64,000 bases of DNA from contig LR746275.1 in NCBI GenBank assembly GCA_902729315.2, positions 3,426,001 to 3,490,000 on the forward strand, given 5' to 3'. Under the pieces are notes generated by a model. The model did not search any database. It had not been told where the DNA came from and worked only from the letters and a program-made list of their open reading frames with translations. The position numbers were made by a program, and so were the translations under genes. Shown piece after piece: positions 42,407-56,000 of this stretch (the first letter of the stretch is position 1; every line of letters starts with the position of its first letter). Source of the stretch: Spirodela intermedia (lineage: Eukaryota; Streptophyta; Magnoliopsida; Alismatales; Araceae).

Positions 42407-42419
42407 ATGTCCGTCGTGA
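42189..42419 (+). other. Possible uORF overlapping the AP2 start
   Basis: An ATG at 42189 opens 76 codons ending at 42419, 12 bases past the AP2 ATG at 42407, in another register. If the AP2 mRNA begins upstream of it (for example about 30 bases after the TATAAAT at 42095), ribosomes starting there would pass over the AP2 start. No conserved peptide is recognised. Confidence 0.3.
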
Positions 42420-44889
42420 TGATGCTGGATCTCAACCTCGTCTCCACAGAAGACGTCGCCTCATTCCGGGAGGAATCAGCAATGGGCGCTGACCTCCAGG
42501 AATCTCGTAAGAATGCCATCGCCGATGACAACGGCACGTCCAACTCCTCCGTCCTCAATGGGAGCTCGAGCAACACCGGCGACGAAGAGTCGTCCTCCAC
42601 CCGCTCAGCGAGGCCCGGCTTTCGGCTGGGGATCCGAAAGGAGGGGAGCTATGCTGGCGTGGAGGTCGAGGGAGGGGAAGATTTCGTGGGAGAAGTAACG
42701 AATAACTCGAGTTCTACTGCGGCTTCCCCCTACTCCCAGATTGTTACGAGGGAGTTGTTCCCTCTGGCGACTGTTCATCCAGGAGGAAATAAAGGTGGCT
42801 ACGGTCAGATGCCCTCTTCTTCCTCAGGACCAGAATCGCCATGGTTGGAATTCAGCTTCCACCAGGCAGATTTGTCGCGACAACATGAGAACAGGATGAA
42901 GCAGCAGCAACCAAAGAAGAGTAGGCGGGGGCCTAGATCCAGGAGCTCCCAGTACAGAGGCGTCACCTTCTACCGCAGAACAGGCAGATGGGAATCCCAC
43001 ATCTGGTTAGTCCACGGAATGACTGTTCCTGTTTTTTTTTCATCCCTTCTTTTGATATGGCGTGCCTGACGAGAGATTCTCTCTTTGCCCAGGGATTGCG
43101 GGAAGCAAGTGTATTTGGGTGAGAATTTTTTCATGCTCCCTCCCTGCTTTTGAGAATCCCCTGGCATCTCGTTTGATGTTTTTTTTTTTTTTTCCATGGC
43201 GTGCAATCGGATCCTTTTAGGAGGTTTCGACACTGCTCATGCTGCAGCAAGGTCAGAAAACTGGGAATTATCGCCTCTCATGGATCTATATCTCCTCACA
43301 CACAAAAAATTATACCGAGTTCGATTGTTTCAGGGCCTACGATCGAGCGGCGATCAAGTTCCGGGGTGTCGATGCGGACATCAACTTCAATCTCAGCGAC
43401 TACGACGAAGATCTGAGACAGGTGTGCTTCACTTCTGCAGCCACCGCCCATTTCAAGATCCGTTTGGGCCCGGGCTCGGGCGTTTTATGCGCTCTCGCTC
43501 GTCTGGTTTTCAGATGAGGAATCTGACAAAAGAGGAATTCGTCCACGTCCTCCGCCGCCAAAGCACCGGATTCTCAAGAGGAAGCTCCAAGTACAGGGGG
43601 GTGACTCTCCACAAGTGCGGTCGGTGGGAGGCTCGGATGGGACAATTCCTCGGCAAGAAGTAAGTGGTCGATCAATGGCTTCCTTTTTTCTCGTCTGCAT
43701 GTTGTCTGATTATTGTCTGGATCGATCCGAATGCTTTTACGTCGGGGTTATTACGAGAATTAGATCTCCCTTTATTTGTCAACCCCGCTGGATTTTTGGG
43801 GAGCTAGAGACTTGGAAAGAGAGTGTTCACCCTTGAGAACACGATGCTTCCATGCAGGTACATATATCTTGGGCTGTTCGACAGCGAACTAGAGGCCGCA
43901 AGGTTGTATTGACGATGATGGATTTTCTGCATCCTGATGACGAAGTTTCTGAAGATTGATCGACCTTCTCATCGGCTTTCTTGTCCAACAATTTTTCCTT
44001 CTTTGGAAATCAGGGCCTACGATAAGGCTGCCATCAAGTGCAACGGGCGGGAAGCTGTGACCAACTTTGAGCCGAGTTCCTACGAAGGCGAGCTGGCCTC
44101 GGAGATGGATCCCCAAGGTCTCACTCGACTCCACCTTCAAATTTCTCCCTTATGATGTTGCGTTGACTTTGAAAAAACTGAGCGTTTGATGCGTTCTCAG
44201 CATCCGGCGGCGCCGTCGATCTGAACTTGAGGATTTCTCAACCCGTCTCTCATACCCCAAGGTCCACTGCCGAGATGGATCGAAGCCCATTTCACAGAGT
44301 CCCTGCAGCCCCAGATAGCAGGAAACCAGCAGTAATCATCATCTCTCTCGACCGTGGAAGTTATTACTATTTCTCGCAATACCCCGCGAACCCAGGAATC
44401 TCGTGCTCGAGCCGACGACTTCTTTCTTATTCACCGCCATTAATTAGCAGATCCGACGCATCAGACGATGATGTGATCGAACTGACGGGCTTTTCTGTGC
44501 CTTGCCTTATCAGGAAAAACCTGTTGTCATGGCGGCTGCGCCCCCTGAGAGTCCCCCAGTCTTCACTTCTCTGTTCCCTGCTTTCCTCCACGGCGTTGAG
44601 GTAACTAAAACATTCCGTCCATGTCTTCTGTTGGCGACTAAAACCTTCCCGTTGCGCCGGGTTAATGAAATCCTCCGTTGATCGGCAGGGCCAGGCGAGA
44701 CCGGCGGCCGTCTTGCCAACTCCCCCTAGCTGGACGTGGCAACTACGCGGCCCCCTCCCGTTGCCGATGACGCCTTCTGCAGCATCATCAGGATTCTCGT
44801 TGACCGCCGCGCCGCCGCAGCCAGCTGGCTTCCGCCGCCGCCACCACCACCTAGCTCCGCCGCCCGCTTCCCCATACTACAGGAACTAA
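42407..44889 (+). CDS. AP2: euAP2-type transcription factor (APETALA2/TOE clade)
   Basis: This is a nuclear transcription factor with two AP2 DNA-binding domains, controlling flowering time and floral organ identity and silenced by miR172. Ten exons: 42407-43005, 43093-43118, 43221-43251, 43334-43421, 43514-43659, 43858-43902, 44014-44117, 44201-44331, 44514-44600 and 44689-44889, giving 485 residues. MLDLNLVS near the N-terminus is the family's EAR-like motif. [20 protein letters not shown] is the nuclear signal leading into AP2-R1 (through [13 protein letters not shown] and [11 protein letters not shown]). AP2-R2 runs from [20 protein letters not shown] to [20 protein letters not shown] second DLNLRIS motif follows. 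The 26- and 31-base microexons are typical. The C-terminal SAASSGF is the translation of the miR172 site. The first in-frame ATG is used; 42419 or 42422 are also possible. Confidence 0.96.
44777..44797 (+). promoter_or_regulatory. miR172 target site
   Basis: The 21 bases contain GCAGCATCATCAGGATTC and match the canonical miR172 complementary site of euAP2 mRNAs, in the usual place (last exon) and in the frame that reads AASSGF. Regulation by cleavage and translational repression is known for the family and is inferred here. Confidence 0.96.
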
Positions 44890-47079
44890 GTTACCGCCAC
44901 CGGACAGGTGGCGACTGTACTTGCTCTTGGGAATATGCCCCCCGGCGTTTTCTTACTGTTTTTAACCTTCGGACTTGATCTACTTCTGAACGCATCATAT
45001 AAATTCCAGAAGGGGAAAAATCAAAAGGCGATTCTTTTCGCCCCCACCCATGTCGTACACGTGGCGGGGGAAGCTATTAATTCCCCCATCTGGACGCGCG
45101 TCCAAGGGGCCCTCGCCAATTATTGAGCCGACTTGCGCCGTTGCCCGATCGGGGGGACGGCGGGCGTCGGATCGCTCTCGACGGCTGAGATCGGACGGTG
45201 CGGAGCCATCACGCCACCACGGCGGGGCCCGCAGGCCGGCGGAGACCCCGAAAGGGCAGGGTCGTGTCGGAGGGCGGAGAAAAAATCACGAGCTATTTCT
45301 GAATTCTTAAGAGAGGACCCCCCGACAAAAGGTGCTTGAAAAGTGTATTAGAAAATGGACGGCTTGACCGCAAAGAGCCAACAAATACTCTTACCATTTA
45401 GGCACGAATAGGACGTCTTCACCTTTCAAAAAAACTCAGATAATAATGATCCATGACCAGTAGCGGTGGGAGTTGAGCTGTCACTCGGCGGAGTAAGTAC
45501 GATTCCCGGCGGAGGACAATATCCATTCGGACCAGGGGCCCATGCTTCTACGGTCAAACACTATCTGTTCCACGTGGCTGTCCCTTCTTCGTCACCTTGC
45601 CTCCCCCATATATTTTCTTCGCCTCCTCTCTCCTTCCCAATCTTCGATGTACGTTAAAACTCATTTTCTTCGAATTGGGTTGACCCGTCGACGTCGAATA
45701 ACAAATTGACATAAGAGCACAAATGAACCACCGATTCAGCTCGTCGGAGAAACTTAATGCTACCAGCCAATTTTCCAGTCTTATTAAGGCGGCGAGACTG
45801 GAATTTTCAAGTGGACAGTCAACGGGAGTACTAATTGCACGAGTTAACGCATCTTTTTTCACTTTTTAGCGACGGACGGGTGTCGCGGAAGAGAGGAGGT
45901 CAACACGGAGATGGAAGTGTAGACTTTTAATGGGCTGATATCTGGCGCGGTCAAAGATTTCTACGTCGACGTCATAATGATATCAGCACAAGAGTCCAAC
46001 CCTCCTGGTCAAAAGGTCCCAACTTTCTATTAAGCATTTAATTATATTTATTGCTTAAATATCGTTATCCTAAATCATGATTGCATTAGATATCCAATCC
46101 GGTTTCAGCAAATATGGCCTCGCGATCATTTCCCCCAAACCGGATCTTTCTCTCTCCTCTCACGTACACGTGTCTGTTTTCCTGGTATGTAAGCCAGTGG
46201 GACGCTGACTCTTTTGTTGCGGTGGATTCCGTTGCAATGGCCAGGTTGACGCGGCGGCAGCAGGTGGGATAGTTTTTTTTAGAGGATACGTCACTGCATA
46301 CGCACGGCCGCACCCAGTCAATTTTTCTTAGGTGCTATTGGTGGCCATTATTGCAATTATTATTTAATTCCCACGTGATAGTTTTCTCTAAAGACCACTT
46401 TTGTTTTCTTTCATCTCGTTCCTATCCCTCTCCGAGAACCGAAGAATCGCCGCGTGGATGGCCCCCCCCCCCCCACTTGGAGACCCCACATACTTATCAT
46501 TGACAAAGATATTATGGGAAAATAATATAAAATTAGTAAGGGTTCGATTGGTTGGTCGATCCCATGCTTTTCGAGTGTACGAGAGAGAGAGAGAGAGAGA
46601 GGTTTCTTTCCCTTCTGGGCCAGGAACTGTTGTTTCCTAGAATGGACGAACGCTAGAAGACGAGAACTGCTAATGGGCTGAGTCAAGTAGTTGCGTATAT
46701 TGGGCCTGTCGTTAAGTGGGCCAATACGGTCTATTGGGCTCATCGACATGAACGCCGAGGCGGCGTCCGTATCTTTCCCGCCGAAAATGTTATTTTTGGA
46801 AATGGTTTTCGGAGTATTAGTTATATTTTACAAAAAATATCACTAAAATGCCAAATTAAAATGACAAATCAGGTCTTTTTTTTTTGGGTTTAATTATTAT
46901 TCATCCAGGCGTACTTGTCGAAAGCAGCGTTAATCTGAAGAGTGGATATTTACGTAAATGTCTAAGGTCATCGGGGAAAGAGATATTCCACAGGAAGTGG
47001 GGAATCGGCGGAGCACTATCTCCGTATAAGAGGTTTCCCCTCGGAGGGAGAGGCAGGATGAGCGGGTGGCCGAGAGAGC
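44890..47079. other. Intergenic 2.2 kb: AP2 3' flank and PPR promoter
   Basis: No gene is recognisable. There is a poly-C run at about 46461-46473, a (GA)n run at 46580-46601 and several TGGGCC/TGGGCT words at 46673-46742, likely within the PPR promoter. The frame starting at 46884 overlaps the PPR first exon in another register and is not used. Confidence 0.55.
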
Positions 47080-50000
47080 ATGAGAGAGGTGGAGGTTATC
47101 ATCGGGTCCCCTCTCGTCTTCCTTCCTCAGAACTCCGGCTACGTTCATCATCTCGCCGGGGGGCACCAGCTGCGGCGGGGGAGGAAAACCTCGGCTACTG
47201 GATCATGGCCGCCGAATCTCTCCGTCCGCGGTGGCGGTCTCACCGGCATCGGCAGGATCCCGGTTGTCCCTGCGAACACTACAACCTCTCCAGCCACCAA
47301 GACCGCCGACGTAGCCAATCGCAGCCTACTGAAGTACTATGCCGCCCTTGCATCGAAGCTTGCCGGGAGTGGCAGATTGCAAGACTTCCTCATGATCGCA
47401 GAGAGTGTGCTGGCATCTGACGCCGTTTCCGCTGGTCAGTCTCAGTTCGTGGCTCGGCTCGACACCCGGTTGGTCTCTAAGGGGCTGTCTTCTATCCTCC
47501 GCCGGGGGGAGCTCGAGGAGGTTATGGAGTTTTTGACGAGTGTCGATAAGCTGGGAATCCGGCCGTCGGCCTTGTTCGACAATGTGGCAGCAGAGGATCT
47601 CGCTGTTCAGTGCCGCCGGCTAGTGCACAACAGCAGGGTGGAGGAATTCGTTCATGTAATGGAGACACTTGCTGGTTTGTTCGTGGACGACGTGCTTGAT
47701 AATATACAACAAACATACATCTCTCCTTCATTGTCTGAACGTGAAAATTCCGTGCTAAAATTTCAGGATACCAGTTCTATATCAAGCGTATCGTGGATCC
47801 AATTCGGGTTCTCAAGATATTTGTCGAAAAGCGTGATCCAGATATGGCTGTTAGGTACAAGACATCAGTTCGCTATTTTTATTATTTTCGGGGAAAGTGT
47901 TTGGTTCTTCTGTTTGTATATCTTTAATGTAGTTCCTTGGCCCACAAGTTCTTGTTGAAGAGCTACATTTTGAAAATAGATCACGTCGACTTAGTTGGCT
48001 GAAACTGAACAGGTTCATAGGTAATGTCTGATGAATAGATTCACAGAAACATCCAATAAAATGCTCTAATTGCTTATAATTATATGTCGACTCTAAACAT
48101 TAGATGCCCATTTAATAACGCACGTGAACTATGTAAGATGGAAAACAAATCAGCTTGAGAAAGAAAACAGTAAAAAAAGTGCAATGAGAAGTATTACTGT
48201 GATCATATGTTTGAACCTTTCAGAAACAATAAGAACTCTACATTTAGAACACAAAATTCATCTTTCAACATCAAAAGATACGTTTTTTTGAAGTGGATTG
48301 TTCTACGACCTCAATGAGTACAAAAAAATAGTTTTAAGGGCTCAAAAAATGCGTGTGGAATCATCTCAACTTTGCCAAGATGATGCAAAGTCATCTATGA
48401 TATCCATACTCTCGAGATTTTTGGAACCATCCCCTTACTCTTTACAAAACACTCATGTGTAAACAAAGAGGAAAACTAGTCTGTTGATTGACTCTCCATT
48501 GTATAATAAGGAGGATGGGACGTGATCAAGTTGTCTGAACATTGAGTCTGAGTCAGCCAACCCTGGTCACCTTAGGGAATGATGTTATGTAATTGATCTT
48601 ACCTGGATTGATGAGCGATGCCAAACATAACTCTAAAAGCGTATTTTTGTCTCGAATTTCACTCATATTTAAATTTCTATATTATAACCATTTTAATTTA
48701 GTTTAAGATTTCAGAATATACTGTGACTTTCGCTCCACATTTCTAATTTTCAAATGCAGAGATAAAAGATGAATATACTTTTTTTTTATGAAGATATTTT
48801 TCAGTATTACACGTCCTAGGTTTTCATTCTGACGATTGCAGCCGTTTGTTTTAAATTTCAAAAGCATATTCACTAATTAGTTTTCTGGACCTTAAGTGTT
48901 AATTTATGGATTTATGATGACATTTTTCAATAGTTTGATTGTATTTTGAGATCTTTACCTTTCAGATGATACTTTCCACACAGATGTGACATTATGGATA
49001 GAAGCCTCCTTGTTGTGGTGCTATGCCCTAGGTTTTGAGGGTTTAATTCATCTAGATATGGTCTTAGCTGCTAAGTCAAGTAGGGCGAAAGATCTGTTGA
49101 AGCCTAGTGGATCTCTATGACACCAACGCTTCCAAAATTTATGCAAGAGCATTGGTGGGCCAGACATTCATGTTTGGCGAACGTCCACATTTCATGTCTG
49201 GTATGCTTGGATAGTTTTATAACGATGTTATGATGATGGTGATATTATGAATGATCATAGAGAGTGATCGACATAAGTTTGATAACATTGTATAACCTTC
49301 TGAAGAAGATGTTGTAGATGTATAAACTTTGTTTAGTCTCGGTATTTTAAGAATACCACTGGCTTGCCATGATGGTACAACGGACGAGGAGTTGGATGCT
49401 TTGTTGGAGAGATTCACTGAATTTAAGATGTTTAAATCTCAAGACTCCCGTGATAGTTGTTCCATGGAGAAAAGAGGATAATATTTAGATATAATGTTTT
49501 AAAGAGACCTGGCTTTTGTTCAGGAAGCTCTGGTTTTTGTTCAGGATGCTTCGTTGTAGAGCTCTACTATTATATTATAGAAATATATTTGATCCCGAAT
49601 TTTTATCAAGTTTGAAAGGAAGTTATCTAAAATTGTTTCCATTCACTATTATGCTAGTTTGGATCATTTGATTGAATACAGTTTTCATGGTTCCTCACGA
49701 CTGTTTTGTCCTGTGGTAGCTGAGGGACAAATAGCTGTGGGAGTGTTGATGTTTCTAGAAAATTTGCCAAACAACGTTTTGAATTTTGAGCTCGATCCTG
49801 GTTAGTCAAATTGGCACGTTGAAACTTTGACTAGAATCATGTTCGAATTTCTTAGGACATTTTTATCCTTCAAACAAGAGTATTCAATGACCTGATTACA
49901 CATTCGGACATCTATTTTTATTGATCCTAATAAAAACGTAGTGCTAATTATTCCTTTATTTTAGATGACTGCTCATGCATAAATTCATTGCTAATAGGTG

Positions 50001-53000
50001 GACGTTAAAAATTGGTATAAAACTCTTCACAAGTAAATTTTGTAAAGAACAAAATAAATTATGGCAGTGAATATTAAATTGACTAGCGTACGGTTACTGG
50101 TTACTGAACATTCTATTTGAGGGAGGCCTGAAGAAGGAAATAAGAATAGTCAAAGCCCAGGGTGTTGCTAGAGGTAAAATGGTAATGGTTCAGTTACAGA
50201 AAAGATGCTGAGAGAGCATTAATGGCTGTTTCTCTATCAGCTGGCCTTGGGCTTTCAAATCACTGGTCATGGGCTGAAGATAGATTCATCAGATCTCTTC
50301 GTTCTCACTAGTGCACGGCATCCATACTCATCCTTAATCACGAGTCTGAACTATAACTTATGAGTTTATTTCTTCCATTCATATTTTCTCTATTTTAGAT
50401 TTCTCCTGGCCAATACTGTATTTTGAGTGTTAACATATAACATTTGTACGTTTTAAATTTATGAGACATTGTATCTTTTTTTTGGTTGGTCGTTCATTTT
50501 CAACTCAAGTTGCCAATTTGCAGATATGCCAGTGTTCTTCCACAGTCACAACTTTTGTTCTGTTCCATCATCCAAGAGTTCGGAAAGAAAAAAGATATAG
50601 TTTCTGCCTTGAGTGCATTTGAAGCTGTGAAACATAAATCAGGTGGATTTAACATGTTTGCTTGCCGGAGCATGATTGATGTTTGTGGCATTTGTGGCGA
50701 CTATATGAGATCTAGGTCTCTTCTTAAGGTAACGAGTTCTGATCGTTTCATATAATTCTGCGTTTAACATACGCAGAAGCACAGTACATGTTACCGTTGC
50801 ATCCGAGGACACACACTATTAATGCACATTAGTTTCCTTTTGCGCTATGCATGTGTATAATTGAAAACTTTTCTAAATATTTGGGCACTTCATGTTTCCT
50901 CTTCGTTATAAGAGGTTTATGGTCAAATAGTAAATTTTATATTGAAGTGAGGAGCTATTTTATTGATCTTGGAATATCACGAAGGATTGTGGCATTTTCC
51001 TTTTTGGAAAAACTCTGGCCTCTGGCTTCACCCAGTCAGATTATGTGTTTGATTACGTTTGCAGAAAGTGATTGTGATTTGCTCACAGGGATGCATAGTT
51101 TTTCTGGAAGTGAGTCGTGCTTAACTTAAGGGGGGAGAGTTCTGTGTCTCGTCTAAAACCTGGCTACTCACGATGAAACAAGGGTTTTGCATCGATCAAC
51201 TGTCTTTTCATATGAAATGATAGATTATTTATGATCTGGAGACCTTAATTTATTTTTCAAATGAAATTTCCTGGAGGACGACAACATATATTAGAAAGAG
51301 ATGGGTAAGGATGATAAATTTTGAAATACTTATCTTTTCATCTGGATGATTAACTAAAAGTATTGTTGTCTTTTCATCCTGGAATAAGAATAGTAATTCA
51401 AAAGGTGCTATAAGATGTATAATAGAGGGCTATGCACAGCAGAACGGGAAAAAAGGTTCTGAAGAACATCATATTACAGAAAGGGGTTTCACGTAGTTGA
51501 CTTTTTTGTGTTGTTCATCATCTTGCGCTTTCCAACTTTTGATTAATGATAGGAAACATTAAACTCTACTACTATTTGGGGTGCTTTTGTGGATCGAAGT
51601 GCTCTGTTCTATTTCAAACACAGTAGACATATGATGGAATATTAGGAACCATGAGTGACTTCTGATCGAAATATAACAGGAGAACATAGATAAACAGAGT
51701 TTGGGAAGAATGGGGGAAGAACGAGGCCCACGAGGGAACCCTAATGATAACAGGGGAGTTTGAGAGGCCCCCCGGCTCTCTGCCTGTTCCTGGAATGACA
51801 TTTTCGCCCTTCTTGCGGCAGCAAGAAACTTGGGCTGGAGACCCAGCAGTGAATATGCCCGGCAAGGGTACAGTACTGTGATGGACTGGGGGCCCATCAA
51901 CATATTTCTTAATCTCTTTTGCAATGTATATAATTTAGCTCGTAAGGTTTAGAGCTACCGTACCTTTTCATCAAGCATGTGTGAAACTTAAATGGGGGTT
52001 ACAGAAAGAGGGCGAATTCACCGAATCTTTTTGATCCAATACTGTTCTATCCTGTCTGGTGATGGATTTATTGCATTATAGAGTATTGCTGTGCCAAAGT
52101 ATTGCAGGAGTATCTATTTCGCATATCTCTATATAGATCTGCATCCAAGTTACTAACTACCTTATTTTATGGGGAGTATGTATACTACTCGTGGCTTTCC
52201 TGCCTGCTATAGGAATATTGCTCTTAATCTTCCGCCTTACCATTCTATTATCACCCCTTCAATTTCTCCTTGTTCAGACGACAACCTTACATTCACATTT
52301 ATTTTAATAACTTGCGGGGTTGCAACTTCCAATCCTTGATGAACTCTTCATTCATTAGGCTCAAATGACATTCATTCATTCTTTTTCTTCTTCAAAGTGG
52401 TCAAAAGGTGCGTCTTCTTTAACAAAATCTCTTTTTTCATTTTGCTGTCCAAATATGTTATATCAGTGACGAATAGATGTCAAGTCTCTCATATACCTTC
52501 CGGTTTCTTGAAGAGAAAAGTGTGGGGACGTTTGCTAGAAATTTTCTTCATTTTTGGTTTTCTCATTTGTCAAGTGAAAATTAAAGGGAGAGCTCTTCTA
52601 AATATCCCTTGTATGTATTTCGTTTAAGAGGTGTTACGGAGTCTGACCTTTTTCTCCTTTTTCTGTGTCACTAGTGAACCCTTAGAGGAGGTCAAGGTGC
52701 ATGATTATTTGTTGGGATAGCATTGATGAGACCTTTTCAAACAACGTGAACTAATTGTCTTGGATCTACCTTCTTTAGAGTGGGTATGCCATATAATTGT
52801 CTAGAGAATAATTTTTGTTAGTGATGAAATGGGGGGGCTTTTCCCATGAAGCTCATCCATGCCAATTTTATAGAGAATCCAACGAAGAATTAGTGGTGAT
52901 ATGCGCTGACCTGATTAAAAGCTTGTTTTAAAAAATATATTTGATAATTTATTATACAATTAGTGGACCAATTAGGTCGGGAGTCCTCTTATCCTCTTAT

Positions 53001-56000
53001 ACCTATTAGTTTTTTTTTGGGCAGGGGCAAGTTACTTTCTTTTTGGTGAAGTTGTTGATATTGTTTTTAGAAGATGCCGGAAACAACTCAGATGATAGCA
53101 TACTTTAAAATTACTCTCCTAACGGAAGTTTATATGATTGCTTTTGGAGCATTTGCTTTTACACCGTATTGAATCTATACTCGGACATATGGTTTCATTT
53201 ATAAATCTACTTTGTTCAACTAAAGTAGAAGTCTCTAAGGTTTTGAAAAATATTGAAAGGTTCAATTTTAGACATCTAGATTTGACATTCATATTATTTT
53301 CACATTGTCTTGAATGTGATAGCCGCATACTTGCATAATTTTTACCTTTTCTACCTTAATCACTTGAATGCCGTTCTAACTGCATCCTTTATTGCAGGAA
53401 TTTCTCACACAGAAGCTAATTCCGAATACTCATGTTTTCAACAGCCTTATGAATGTGAATGCTCATGACTTGAGCTACACCTTCTATATTTACAGAAAAA
53501 TGCAAGTAATACTATCACTTTTTTTCCTCATATCTTCATAGGTAGGTTTAGTAACTTCGAGGAATTGCTAATTAATAATATTTGTAGTTGCAAAAGGTAT
53601 TTAATGCATTCTTTTTCATTCAATTTTTCTCAGACGCATGTGCTTGTAGAATTTTCATAGAGAATCAATGGCCATACTAATATGGCTATTTATGGGCATG
53701 GAAGAGTGAAAGAATGATTACGGTAAATCGTAATTTTTGTATTGTGGGTAGTTTTAACCGGATAAAAACTCAGATTTACCGAGTACTCCGGTGTGGGGGG
53801 AGAGAAAAGTGCAATTCATTATGGCTGCATGCCCTTTTAAAATGCTTTTATCACCTTTCAAAGTTTACCTTCCCATAAACTCTCCTTTGGTCTCCTTCTC
53901 CGCCTTAATTCTCCATAAGAAAACATTCAGTAATAAAACTATTTATAAAGTGGAATAATCTCATGGTGAAATGAGAGATTTCCAATATTTGGGGATCTCC
54001 AAGGCTAATTCACTCTCGAGGCCTACTGTGAGGTTTTCGCTACGCAATATTCTCTCGGAGCCAGTGACCTACTTAATAACAAATTTACTCTTACATTAAG
54101 GATAACAAAGAAATCAAAATTTCTAACTTATAAACGCACATAGTAAGTTTAGAGAAGAGCTTTAAGGGCATAGGTGGCTTCAGAAAGTCTTAGAAGAGGT
54201 TGATACCACACCGCAAGAGCTTAAGTTTCACCTTGTACTTGAGGAGAGACGTGAATCTTTAGGGTAAATAACCTTTGAATCCCATGCGTGTTTCTCACTC
54301 CATAGTGACTTATTAATAACCTGAAAGAACGACGCGTTGTGATTAAGAAAATCTCGTTGGTTGCTGATACATGCCAATGAGTGATCCACATCTTGTTCCA
54401 ATAGTTAAATGTGTGGATAATGCTGTTGACTCTGTGCAATTTTATTTTGGCTTTAAATAGAAAATGCCAACAGATGGGGCGATTCTGTGTATCTTATTTC
54501 TGTCCAAGATCAGTTGCCAGCACGTGTTCATGAGTTATCAACAAGTCTTCTTCTGCAGTTGTCAACTACAATACCTAGTATCATATTTTTTCTTAGTTCT
54601 GCAAAGTTGTTCACAACTGGGTTGAAATTACTTAAATTTTTTTCAGTAGTCCAGTTTAGGTGTTGATAACTGGCAAGACATTCAAGATTTAAAAGCTATG
54701 ATAAATTATTATAAAATAATTATTTTAAATATTTTGTCACTTGAATAGTGAGCATTGGAATCTGACCAAAAACTTGCCATTTCCTTTTGGATATGTAGTT
54801 TGCGTCTGCAGAACCAATGGTTTTTTGTCCATGACCTGAGAGCTGCACAGTGTTAGAAATACCATGGAATTATATAAACTTCAGTGACTCAACCGCTCTT
54901 TTGCTAGTGGCAAAATAGTTTTCTTGGTTTATTCCTTTCTTATGCAATGCAATTTCTAGTTGAAAGATGATGCATGTAACGTTATTACGCTCTTTCTGGT
55001 CTACTCTTGAATCTGATGCCTTTTTTTCGCATTCCAGAGCATGAATGTTAAATTGGATGTGGCTTCTTACAACATACTCCTAAAAGCCTGCTGTCTAGCC
55101 AAGAGGGTTGACTTGGCGCAGGACATTTATGAGGAAATAAAGTACATTGAATCGACTAGAACTCTTGAACTGGATGTCATTACATATAGCACGATGATCA
55201 AGGTGACTACAAATCTGATATAATTTTCTTAGTTTCGTCCAAATCTCTGTAATGTAACCTCTCACTTTCAGTCCTGCAATAAAGCAGATAGATTAATGTT
55301 TAAACCTAGCTCTGTCTCATAAATCATCAACTACAGTTGAATTCCCCAATTGGATTTCAGGCATTTGCAGATGCAAAAATGTGGCAAATGGCCTTGAAGG
55401 TAAAGGAGGACATGCTATTGGCGGGTGTCAAACCAAATATAGTGACATGGTCTTCGTTAATCAGTGCTTGTGCCAACACAGGCCTAGTTGATCAGGCTAT
55501 CCGAGTGTTTGAAGAAATGCTGTCATGTGGCTGTGAACCCAATTCACAGTGTTGCAACATTCTACTAAATGCTTGTGTCAAGTCCTGTCAATATGACAGA
55601 GCTTTTCGTTTTTTCCATTCCTGGAAAGAGACTGGGTTTAAAGTTTATTCTAACGTTGGGAATAGAAATTGCGTTGATGAGCTAGGTAGCATTCCAGCGA
55701 TAACAGGCAGTGAATCAACTCCAGGAATTGGCTTATCTAGTGATCAAGTTATAGGCCACACTAAGGTGGTGGCTTTCAGACCAACAACTGCGACATTCAA
55801 CATCTTAATGAAGGCCTGTGGTACGGACTATCATCATGTCAAAGATCTGATGAATGAAATGAAAGAGATGGGTCTTTCTCCAAACCGCATAAGCTGGTCT
55901 GTTCTCATTGATATGTGCGGAAACTCGTGCAACATGAGCGGTGCTCTGCAGGTGACAGGCTCTGCAACACAGTTTTTTATTTATTACTGACTATTTTGTT

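Noticed and set aside
47058-47079. ATG at 47058 as the PPR start
   Set aside because: It is in a different frame from the PPR sequence; the ATG at 47080 gives MREVEVI, matching the start of the Arabidopsis homologue.
47855-53397. PPR introns 2 and 3 have exactly the same length (2669 bases each)
   Set aside because: Their sequences do not resemble each other by eye; equal length appears to be coincidence, not duplication.
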